A stretch of 64,000 bases of DNA, from assembly GCF_947172395.1 (NCBI RefSeq), contig NC_069093.1, positions 17,416,487 to 17,480,486 of the forward strand. Reading direction: 5' to 3'. Under the pieces are notes generated by a model, which had not been told where the DNA came from, ran no database searches, and worked only from the letters and a program-made list of their open reading frames with translations. Below, one piece after another: positions 47,385 to 56,100 of this stretch; position 1 is the stretch's first letter; every line of letters begins with the position of its first letter. The stretch comes from Bicyclus anynana. Its lineage: Eukaryota > Arthropoda > Insecta > Lepidoptera > Nymphalidae. The translations under genes and the position numbers were made by a program.

Positions 47385-47420
47385 TTTTTTTTTTTTTTTT
47401 TTTTTTTTATTATTCAGTCC

Positions 47421-47441
47421 CTCTGACGTGGGGGGTCAGAG
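47421..47441 (-). promoter_or_regulatory. Stem-loop next to the poly(A) of the TRAS-like element
   Basis: On the sense strand CTCTGAC, loop ccccc-ac, GTCAGAG: a perfect 7-bp stem with a 7-nt loop, ending about 12 nt before the A-run. The position suits a 3' recognition structure for the reverse transcriptase, as described for related telomeric LINEs. The role here is inferred. Confidence 0.6.
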
Positions 47442-47615
47442 TCTTTTTCTACGCAAAATTGTATTTTTGCTATTAGAGAAATATAATGCCTTGTACTTTC
47501 TATCCATGTAGATATTGTTATTCTAATAATAACAATAGTACATTGGATCTTTTTGATTGTTTAGCCATTTTATTTCTCTCTATAGTTTATTTTATCTGTA
47601 ACATATCAAATTAGC

Positions 47616-50600
47616 TTATTTATTTTCCGCTATTATTATTTTAATTAGTTTCTTTGCGTACTTTAAGAACATAGGTCTAGTATGGTTATCGTCCATAATT
47701 TCTTTTATTTTATCTTTAGTTAATGTTATGTTTAATGTCATTTCCAGGTCATATCGTGCTGTGCCAAATCTCGGACACTCCGTTATCAAATGTATTGGGT
47801 CTTCTTCCATGATCGGGTCACATTTACATGCCGAGGCGTCCTTAAGTTTAAACCTATGAAGATATTTTCCGAATCCTCCATGTCCACTTATTATTTGGGT
47901 GAGTAATGGGTCTATTTCAGTTTTTAACATTATCTTGTGAGCATTTCGGACTTCCGGGAAAAACACCTTGGTAGTGCTTGCTGTCACTTCGTTTTCATAC
48001 CTGTATTGCCATTGAAGCTGTGTTTCGGCTCTAATCAGTCTTTTGATACCGGATATTGGGTAAAGACTGTAGGTTGCGGCAGTCTTGATATTAAGCGCTG
48101 CTTCTTTTGCAAGGCTATCAGCGCGCTCATTTCCTATAAGACCTACATGAGCTTTGACCCAATATAGCTGAATAGATCGTCCCTGACTTCGCACTGCAAC
48201 GATTCCTTTCTGTATGCTGTGCGCCAATGGATGAGAGGTTTTTCCACTTTTTATCAAATCTAAAGCAGATCTGGAGTCGCTCAAGATCCAGATTTCGCTT
48301 TCTTTGGATTTTTCTGCCCATTGCACAGCTCTGTCTATGGCGCACAGCTCTGCCTGGAACACCGTGCAGTACGATGCCAGTTTCAGCTTTATGGTTTTGG
48401 TCTCGGTGTCATTTATCCAGATTGATAAAGCTGCTCCCACTTTACCCTCAATCTTGCTTCCGTCTGTGAAGATAAGTATCTGTCTACTTATGTGACTCTC
48501 ATTGGAGGCAGATTGAAGGTTTTCGAAGTGGGAGTAGTCAACTGGGATGTTCCGGGCAGGGTGACATATACACTGTTCAGAATATTGTATCTGTGTTTCT
48601 ATATTCCTGTCGTCCGGCAGTTGTTTGTACATCCCTAATTTTGCTTCAAAGAGGGCCGCTGCCTCTTGTACTCTGAGGTCAAGAGGCAGCATTCCTGCAA
48701 GTATGGTAGCCGAGTTCAGCGATACAGTCCGGTATGCTTTAGAAATTTTTTGAGCAAAGCCCCGCTGTATACAGTTTAGCTGTTTACGCACTCCAAGTTT
48801 ATTTGTTGCGGGCGCCCAAGCACTAGCTGCATACAGCACTACGGGCTCCACCACTGCTGTATATATTGTTTTAATAACTTGTGGGTGGAGGCCCCAGCTT
48901 ACTTTAGCAGCTCTACATAACTGCTTGTAGATATTTTGCACTTTTGTGCAAGTGTTTGTGGCATGTGCATTAAAGGTGAGTCCTTTATCGATCGTGAGGC
49001 CCAATATCTTTATTTCGTCTGACAATTCAACTCTTTGCCCACCCATATGCAAGCGCGGGGAATCGTACTTAATCTTGTTTGTTATGACCATAGCTTTGGT
49101 TTTGTGTGGCGCAAATTTTAATTTGTTCCGAATTCCCCACTCACGCACATAGGCAAGGGCCGAGTTGGCTGGTTTTGAGACCTCTAGTCCAGTGTTGGCA
49201 TCAATGACAAGGACTACGTCGTCGGCAAATGCTTGACAGTAGTGTCCTCTTATTTTCAGTCCTTTGAGCAAGGGGTCTAATAGTAGATTCCATAGTATGG
49301 GACCTCCGATCGATCCTTGGACGCACCCTTTAGAAGTGTTCTTGATGTATTCAAGACCAGCATATCTCACTCTCACCCTACGATTCTGAAGATAGCTGTC
49401 CATGACCCTCCTAATGTTCCCAGGACACTTTTCCTCAGCCAATCTCAGCTTAATAATAGGCCACCAGGCATTATCGAATGCACCCTCTATGTCCAGAGAT
49501 ATCACTGTTATAACTTTTTTGTCTTTAAGTTTTGCTTTTATATGTTGCATCAGGACATAGAGGGCGTCTTCCGTACTCTTTTGGGGCATAAAGCCGTATT
49601 GGCAAGTACTTATCCCGGGTAATATATGCCATTTTATTCTATTTATTATCATTTTTTCCAAGATCTTTCCCAGGACTGGGAGAAGACCAATCGGTCGGTA
49701 TGATTTGGGAACTGTATAGTTTTCTTTTCCGGGTTTCCTTAGCACTACCACCGTGGCCTCCTTCCATGCATTTGGAAAAGCCCCCAGCTCGAGACATTTG
49801 TTCGCGAGAGTGAGATATGTTTCAGGGTCAAATGTGATTACCTTCAGGCAGATGTCTGGCGTAAGACCGTCCAAACCCGGGGCCTTTTTTGGGTTGAAAC
49901 TCGAGGCAGCGCTAATAAGTTCAGAGATCGTGAAGGGTGGATCTGTATTTTCGGTTTGTTCCAGCCTGTTTACTTTGTCAGCTGCTTCTCTCATCTTCTT
50001 GTGTTCAGTATTATCATCCACACTGCTATCTTCCGGGTAAAACGTTTCTGTCAGCCATCTGACCGACTCTTCTGAACTAAGAGTCTTGCCATTTTTTATT
50101 AGAGGCAAGTCTTCCTGTCTCTGGGTTGTCCTACTCAAGACCCTATAAATTCCGTCCCAGACACCTTCTCTATTTTGCCTGCCACAAAATTCTTTCCAGC
50201 TAGTGATTTGGGCCTTTTTGGCTGATGTTTCATATATATTTTTTATTTCTAGGTACTCCGAGACAACCTTTGCCCTTCTGACTGGTGCTGCACAGCGGAT
50301 TCGACGTTTCTTCGTGAGGACCTGTTTCTTCAGCGCGGCGAGTTCTTCATTCCACCAAGGTAAGTTTAATTTTTCACTGTTTTTCTTTTTAGGTATAGTT
50401 TCTGTGCATGTTTTTATAATAACTTCTGTATACTTTTGTACTATTTTATCTAATTCTATTGTATTTCTAATTTCTTCTATTTTAGTTTTGTTTATGTTAT
50501 TGTCTGCAGTAATTTGACCGAATTTCGCTTGAAATTCGTTCCAATTTACTTTTTTAGTGTTGAAAATTCTTGTCGTTCTATTTATTAATGTGCTTTTTCC

Positions 50601-51296
50601 TTTACTCAGCAGGATTTTAAATTTTATGGCATTATGATCAGAACCCGTTACACTGTCATCTACTTCCCAGTCTTCCACTAATGCTAGCATTTCCGGAGAG
50701 CAGGCTGTTATGTCGACCCGGCTTGAGTATGTTTTATTACCTCTAATAGTATAAAATGTTGGTATGCGTCCCTGGTTTAGCACCTGTAAGTCTAGTTCAT
50801 CTAGTGCATTTGCTGTAACTTCACCCCTACGGTCTGTATATTTACTTCCCCACCAGGTATTCTTAGCGTTTGCATCGCCACCTACGAGGATATAACGTGT
50901 TCCGATTTTCTCGACCACGTTCCTGAGGTAATCCAAGTATGGCTCAATGGGTTCTTTTGGTTCGAGATAGAATGACACTACACCCATCTCCCAAGCACTT
51001 GTTTTTATTTTTACTACCATGATGTTATTGGTGGTTAAGTCTAGATTCGGTGTTATAATCATGTCGTTATCGAACACAGCGATTGCGGCCTTGATTACAT
51101 TACCTTCTCCAATGTTGGTGTTTTGGAAGATGCGTACGCCCGTGTAGTCCCGCATTCTATCGATACGTCCCACATATGGCTCCTGGATCATCGCAAAGGC
51201 TACTTTTCTTTTGTGGGATTCCATTAGTAGTTCCTGCGTAGCAAGTTCCATGCGTTGAAGATTTGCTTGGAAAACATAGTAGGGTTTTTCATCCAT
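47616..51296 (-). CDS. TRAS-like ORF2: endonuclease, reverse transcriptase, RNase H
   Basis: 1226 aa, uninterrupted. Apurinic-type endonuclease, residues 1-225: N12, QEP with E39, GGDANAKNTWWG with D141, and SDHNAI at 219-224, all catalytic positions present. Reverse transcriptase about 465-770: KAPGLDGL 471-478, SYRPIGLLPVLGK, QYGFMPQKST, LDIEGAFD 601-608, KGCVQGSIGGP and the catalytic FADD 690-693. RNase H about 940-1070 with the carboxylates D945, E983, D1007 and D1060. C-terminal CX1CX9HX4C (C1157, C1159, H1169, C1174), a mark of the R1 clade. It nicks telomeric repeat DNA and copies the element RNA onto the exposed end. The start lies 37 bp after the ORF1 stop, so translation by reinitiation is likely. 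Confidence 0.93.
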   Translation of the reverse strand: MDEKPYYVFQANLQRMELATQELLMESHKRKVAFAMIQEPYVGRIDRMRDYTGVRIFQNTNIGEGNVIKAAIAVFDNDMIITPNLDLTTNNIMVVKIKTSAWEMGVVSFYLEPKEPIEPYLDYLRNVVEKIGTRYILVGGDANAKNTWWGSKYTDRRGEVTANALDELDLQVLNQGRIPTFYTIRGNKTYSSRVDITACSPEMLALVEDWEVDDSVTGSDHNAIKFKILLSKGKSTLINRTTRIFNTKKVNWNEFQAKFGQITADNNINKTKIEEIRNTIELDKIVQKYTEVIIKTCTETIPKKKNSEKLNLPWWNEELAALKKQVLTKKRRIRCAAPVRRAKVVSEYLEIKNIYETSAKKAQITSWKEFCGRQNREGVWDGIYRVLSRTTQRQEDLPLIKNGKTLSSEESVRWLTETFYPEDSSVDDNTEHKKMREAADKVNRLEQTENTDPPFTISELISAASSFNPKKAPGLDGLTPDICLKVITFDPETYLTLANKCLELGAFPNAWKEATVVVLRKPGKENYTVPKSYRPIGLLPVLGKILEKMIINRIKWHILPGISTCQYGFMPQKSTEDALYVLMQHIKAKLKDKKVITVISLDIEGAFDNAWWPIIKLRLAEEKCPGNIRRVMDSYLQNRRVRVRYAGLEYIKNTSKGCVQGSIGGPILWNLLLDPLLKGLKIRGHYCQAFADDVVLVIDANTGLEVSKPANSALAYVREWGIRNKLKFAPHKTKAMVITNKIKYDSPRLHMGGQRVELSDEIKILGLTIDKGLTFNAHATNTCTKVQNIYKQLCRAAKVSWGLHPQVIKTIYTAVVEPVVLYAASAWAPATNKLGVRKQLNCIQRGFAQKISKAYRTVSLNSATILAGMLPLDLRVQEAAALFEAKLGMYKQLPDDRNIETQIQYSEQCICHPARNIPVDYSHFENLQSASNESHISRQILIFTDGSKIEGKVGAALSIWINDTETKTIKLKLASYCTVFQAELCAIDRAVQWAEKSKESEIWILSDSRSALDLIKSGKTSHPLAHSIQKGIVAVRSQGRSIQLYWVKAHVGLIGNERADSLAKEAALNIKTAATYSLYPISGIKRLIRAETQLQWQYRYENEVTASTTKVFFPEVRNAHKIMLKTEIDPLLTQIISGHGGFGKYLHRFKLKDASACKCDPIMEEDPIHLITECPRFGTARYDLEMTLNITLTKDKIKEIMDDNHTRPMFLKYAKKLIKIIIAENK

Positions 51297-51333
51297 TGGC
51301 TTTGTTGCTGTTAGAGTACCGCCTGGGGCAACT

Positions 51334-52872
51334 TTAGCAATAGGCTATAGTCGCCCTGGCCAGCGCCTCCCACTTTCTTCTCACTGCACACTCTGTGGCA
51401 AATGCATTATGGTTTGCTGCATCTATCCCAGCTCGCATGCAGTTGCAACAGGAGGGGACAGACCCAGCTCGCCATTTAGGGCAGTCACTTTTGAGGTGGT
51501 CCTCTCCACAGTGGCTACATTTTGCTCGTGAATCCTTACAAAAATTTTTAGAATGTCCATAGCCCAGGCACATTGAGCACTGGATGAGTGGGGATTGGTC
51601 CTCCACTCTTATTTTTTGCAGGTCAATGTGCACTGCACCAGCTTCGGTCATAATTCTCCAAATTTTTGGGGATACTCTCAAAACAATATGGCAAGTATGA
51701 GGATTTCGTGTCTTTTTCCTAAACCTTATTTCTATTCTGTTATCTTCCTTCTGTAGGTCTTTTAGAATGCCCCGATTTTGATTTTTTAATGATTTAAGGA
51801 CCTCCTCGTCAGTGTTGCATTGCAGGACGTTTTTCAATATGACTAGGGGGTCTTTATTTCTAATCGCCTCTACTGTAAGATGGTTAGCAGCTTCTTTCAA
51901 TCTATCCATAACTTTTTCTCTGTCTTCCTTCGTTTCACACCCTACAATAACTTTTCTGTCTTTCGCCTTTCTTACTCTGTCTACTTTCACTTCTCCATCC
52001 TTTGCGTTTATAGCAGCTCTGACTTTTGTTAACACTTCCTCTCCAGTTTCTTCCTTATCTTTAGAAGTAATTATTACTGAATGCAGCGCCGCCGGTACTG
52101 TCGCACCTCTCTTTGCCACGCCTGCGGCTACGCTTGCGTAGGTTGCCGTTATTTCTCGTGTCTCTTGGTAGCTTGCTAACTGCTGATTCAGCTTCATTAC
52201 TACTTCGGTATTCTCCTTCACAAGCCTGCTGTGTTCTTCTAACTTCTTTGCCAGAGCTGCTTGCATTCCATTTTCTTCACTTAGTGGCGTGTTTCTTTTA
52301 ATTTCTAGGCTATTTTTAATTCCAGACTCTTCTGTACCTGCTTGTGAAGAAGTCAGAGTCTTAGACGCCTCAGCCTCCTTCACCAGCTGGTACAGTCTTT
52401 CCACGGCTTGAGTCACTTCCAGCTTGATTTCAGTTTTCAAGTTTCTGGAATTGTTTATCTGTAGCTTGGCCTTAACAAGGCAGGCTTTAGCTTCCATTGT
52501 CCTCGGTGATAATCGCTGTGACCCAGTTGTGACTGAAGTACTCACGACTGCAGCCTTCTTTGCCTTTTGTGAAGCTGGTTTTTCCCGGTTCGAACCTTTT
52601 GAATTTGCTTGGGATGAGCAGCTTGGTGCAGTATTTACTGGCGAGGCGGGAGAGCAAGAGCCGGATACAGATCTCCTCTTCTCCCACTCTCCAACACTTC
52701 TTCTTACCAACCTCTGGTCTATTATACCTGCCTCGTCTTGTGCTGCCAGTGAGAATTCGTCACTAAAAGTGACTCCTTCTGGCGACATGTTTTGAGTAGG
52801 CTTATCAGAACCTGACTGGGTTAGGTTTGGTTGGGTGACCTTTAAAGGTGTCCTGTAACCGGCCCCAAACAT
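51334..52872 (-). CDS. TRAS-like ORF1: gag-like nucleic-acid-binding protein
   Basis: 512 aa, uninterrupted. The first ~130 residues are low-complexity, rich in S, T and P. A helical K/E/Q-rich part spans 130-245. A folded gag domain follows (about 260-420, VDRVRKAKDRKVIVGC and HTCHIVLRVSPKIW). Three zinc knuckles lie at 432-445 (CX2CX4HX4C), 452-464 (CX2CX3HX4C) and 475-495 (CX2CX9HX6C). The last, with its long spacing, is the R1/TRAS/SART pattern. In this clade ORF1p binds the element RNA and targets the particle to telomeres. The start is the first Met after the hairpin-bearing leader. Confidence 0.92.
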   Translation of the reverse strand: MFGAGYRTPLKVTQPNLTQSGSDKPTQNMSPEGVTFSDEFSLAAQDEAGIIDQRLVRRSVGEWEKRRSVSGSCSPASPVNTAPSCSSQANSKGSNREKPASQKAKKAAVVSTSVTTGSQRLSPRTMEAKACLVKAKLQINNSRNLKTEIKLEVTQAVERLYQLVKEAEASKTLTSSQAGTEESGIKNSLEIKRNTPLSEENGMQAALAKKLEEHSRLVKENTEVVMKLNQQLASYQETREITATYASVAAGVAKRGATVPAALHSVIITSKDKEETGEEVLTKVRAAINAKDGEVKVDRVRKAKDRKVIVGCETKEDREKVMDRLKEAANHLTVEAIRNKDPLVILKNVLQCNTDEEVLKSLKNQNRGILKDLQKEDNRIEIRFRKKTRNPHTCHIVLRVSPKIWRIMTEAGAVHIDLQKIRVEDQSPLIQCSMCLGYGHSKNFCKDSRAKCSHCGEDHLKSDCPKWRAGSVPSCCNCMRAGIDAANHNAFATECAVRRKWEALARATIAYC

Positions 52873-53173
52873 CTTTTTGGTGTTAATTTGGTGTCAAGAG
52901 GAGTGCTGGTCAAATAAAACTACCAATGGATGGTGTCGTCTTACTTAACTATGATTTTGGGAGGTGTAAATTGCCTCCCAAGTCAATTAAATCTAAAAAG
53001 TTGAAAGGTGTAGAGGCCTTCCAACTGTCAATAAATATTATACTAATAAAAATAGCTGGGAGGTGTAAAGCCTCCCAGGGTCAATAGTAATAATTATCTA
53101 TCCTAAACTGCTAAAATATGTATCCTAACCTAACCTAATTTAATGAGATGTAAATTGCCTCTTGATCACACTC
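52873..53173 (-). promoter_or_regulatory. 5' leader of the TRAS-like element with four related hairpins
   Basis: Plus-strand positions: 52959-52979 (GGGAGG...CCTCCC), 53001-53024 (TTGAAAGG...CCTTCCAA), 53056-53078 (CTGGGAGG...CCTCCCAG), 53143-53163 (weak, GAGATG...GCCTCT). All have a loop with tgta (tgtaaa in three of them). It also includes CCTAACCTAACCTAA at 53124-53138. As an R1-clade element it should hold an internal promoter, but no consensus element was recognised. Confidence 0.6.
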
Positions 53174-56100
53174 TTAGGTTAGGTTAGGTTAGGTTAGGTT
53201 AGGTTAGGTTAGGTTAGGTTAGGTTAGGTTAGGTTAGGTTAGGTTAGGTTAGGTTAGGTTAGGTTAGGTTAGGTTAGGTTAGGTTAGGTTAGGTTAGGTT
53301 AGGTTAGGTTAGGTTAGGTTAGGTTAGGTTAGGTTAGGTTAGGTTAGGTTAGGTTAGGTTAGGTTAGGTTAGGTTAGGTTAGGTTAGGTTAGGTTAGGTT
53401 AGGTTAGGTTAGGTTAGGTTAGGTTAGGTTAGGTTAGGTTAGGTTAGGTTAGGTTAGGTTAGGTTAGGTTAGGTTAGGTTAGGTTAGGTTAGGTTAGGTT
53501 AGGTTAGGTTAGGTTAGGTTAGGTTAGGTTAGGTTAGGTTAGGTTAGGTTAGGTTAGGTTAGGTTAGGTTAGGTTAGGTTAGGTTAGGTTAGGTTAGGTT
53601 AGGTTAGGTTAGGTTAGGTTAGGTTAGGTTAGGTTAGGTTAGGTTAGGTTAGGTTAGGTTAGGTTAGGTTAGGTTAGGTTAGGTTAGGTTAGGTTAGGTT
53701 AGGTTAGGTTAGGTTAGGTTAGGTTAGGTTAGGTTAGGTTAGGTTAGGTTAGGTTAGGTTAGGTTAGGTTAGGTTAGGTTAGGTTAGGTTAGGTTAGGTT
53801 AGGTTAGGTTAGGTTAGGTTAGGTTAGGTTAGGTTAGGTTAGGTTAGGTTAGGTTAGGTTAGGTTAGGTTAGGTTAGGTTAGGTTAGGTTAGGTTAGGTT
53901 AGGTTAGGTTAGGTTAGGTTAGGTTAGGTTAGGTTAGGTTAGGTTAGGTTAGGTTAGGTTAGGTTAGGTTAGGTTAGGTTAGGTTAGGTTAGGTTAGGTT
54001 AGGTTAGGTTAGGTTAGGTTAGGTTAGGTTAGGTTAGGTTAGGTTAGGTTAGGTTAGGTTAGGTTAGGTTAGGTTAGGTTAGGTTAGGTTAGGTTAGGTT
54101 AGGTTAGGTTAGGTTAGGTTAGGTTAGGTTAGGTTAGGTTAGGTTAGGTTAGGTTAGGTTAGGTTAGGTTAGGTTAGGTTAGGTTAGGTTAGGTTAGGTT
54201 AGGTTAGGTTAGGTTAGGTTAGGTTAGGTTAGGTTAGGTTAGGTTAGGTTAGGTTAGGTTAGGTTAGGTTAGGTTAGGTTAGGTTAGGTTAGGTTAGGTT
54301 AGGTTAGGTTAGGTTAGGTTAGGTTAGGTTAGGTTAGGTTAGGTTAGGTTAGGTTAGGTTAGGTTAGGTTAGGTTAGGTTAGGTTAGGTTAGGTTAGGTT
54401 AGGTTAGGTTAGGTTAGGTTAGGTTAGGTTAGGTTAGGTTAGGTTAGGTTAGGTTAGGTTAGGTTAGGTTAGGTTAGGTTAGGTTAGGTTAGGTTAGGTT
54501 AGGTTAGGTTAGGTTAGGTTAGGTTAGGTTAGGTTAGGTTAGGTTAGGTTAGGTTAGGTTAGGTTAGGTTAGGTTAGGTTAGGTTAGGTTAGGTTAGGTT
54601 AGGTTAGGTTAGGTTAGGTTAGGTTAGGTTAGGTTAGGTTAGGTTAGGTTAGGTTAGGTTAGGTTAGGTTAGGTTAGGTTAGGTTAGGTTAGGTTAGGTT
54701 AGGTTAGGTTAGGTTAGGTTAGGTTAGGTTAGGTTAGGTTAGGTTAGGTTAGGTTAGGTTAGGTTAGGTTAGGTTAGGTTAGGTTAGGTTAGGTTAGGTT
54801 AGGTTAGGTTAGGTTAGGTTAGGTTAGGTTAGGTTAGGTTAGGTTAGGTTAGGTTAGGTTAGGTTAGGTTAGGTTAGGTTAGGTTAGGTTAGGTTAGGTT
54901 AGGTTAGGTTAGGTTAGGTTAGGTTAGGTTAGGTTAGGTTAGGTTAGGTTAGGTTAGGTTAGGTTAGGTTAGGTTAGGTTAGGTTAGGTTAGGTTAGGTT
55001 AGGTTAGGTTAGGTTAGGTTAGGTTAGGTTAGGTTAGGTTAGGTTAGGTTAGGTTAGGTTAGGTTAGGTTAGGTTAGGTTAGGTTAGGTTAGGTTAGGTT
55101 AGGTTAGGTTAGGTTAGGTTAGGTTAGGTTAGGTTAGGTTAGGTTAGGTTAGGTTAGGTTAGGTTAGGTTAGGTTAGGTTAGGTTAGGTTAGGTTAGGTT
55201 AGGTTAGGTTAGGTTAGGTTAGGTTAGGTTAGGTTAGGTTAGGTTAGGTTAGGTTAGGTTAGGTTAGGTTAGGTTAGGTTAGGTTAGGTTAGGTTAGGTT
55301 AGGTTAGGTTAGGTTAGGTTAGGTTAGGTTAGGTTAGGTTAGGTTAGGTTAGGTTAGGTTAGGTTAGGTTAGGTTAGGTTAGGTTAGGTTAGGTTAGGTT
55401 AGGTTAGGTTAGGTTAGGTTAGGTTAGGTTAGGTTAGGTTAGGTTAGGTTAGGTTAGGTTAGGTTAGGTTAGGTTAGGTTAGGTTAGGTTAGGTTAGGTT
55501 AGGTTAGGTTAGGTTAGGTTAGGTTAGGTTAGGTTAGGTTAGGTTAGGTTAGGTTAGGTTAGGTTAGGTTAGGTTAGGTTAGGTTAGGTTAGGTTAGGTT
55601 AGGTTAGGTTAGGTTAGGTTAGGTTAGGTTAGGTTAGGTTAGGTTAGGTTAGGTTAGGTTAGGTTAGGTTAGGTTAGGTTAGGTTAGGTTAGGTTAGGTT
55701 AGGTTAGGTTAGGTTAGGTTAGGTTAGGTTAGGTTAGGTTAGGTTAGGTTAGGTTAGGTTAGGTTAGGTTAGGTTAGGTTAGGTTAGGTTAGGTTAGGTT
55801 AGGTTAGGTTAGGTTAGGTTAGGTTAGGTTAGGTTAGGTTAGGTTAGGTTAGGTTAGGTTAGGTTAGGTTAGGTTAGGTTAGGTTAGGTTAGGTTAGGTT
55901 AGGTTAGGTTAGGTTAGGTTAGGTTAGGTTAGGTTAGGTTAGGTTAGGTTAGGTTAGGTTAGGTTAGGTTAGGTTAGGTTAGGTTAGGTTAGGTTAGGTT
56001 AGGTTAGGTTAGGTTAGGTTAGGTTAGGTTAGGTTAGGTTAGGTTAGGTTAGGTTAGGTTAGGTTAGGTTAGGTTAGGTTAGGTTAGGTTAGGTTAGGTT

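Larger units (their letters stand above)
47385..53173 (-). mobile_element. TRAS-like (R1-clade) telomere-specific non-LTR retrotransposon, complete
   Basis: About 5.8 kb on the minus strand: 5' leader 52873-53173, ORF1 51334-52872, 37-bp gap, ORF2 47616-51296, 3' UTR 47409-47615, and a poly(A) of 22-24 residues at 47385-47408. TTAGG units lie on both sides, so it is inserted in telomeric repeat. The junction (G-strand TTAGGTT followed by the T-run) fits priming from a nick between T and A of the TTAGG strand, the specificity reported for TRAS rather than SART. Both ORFs are uninterrupted, so the copy may be competent. It is shorter than I recall for Bombyx TRAS1, mainly in the 5' leader. Confidence 0.85.

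Noticed and set aside
47937..50517. Several plus-strand frames of 60-105 codons
   Set aside because: Antisense shadows of the intact TRAS-like ORF2.
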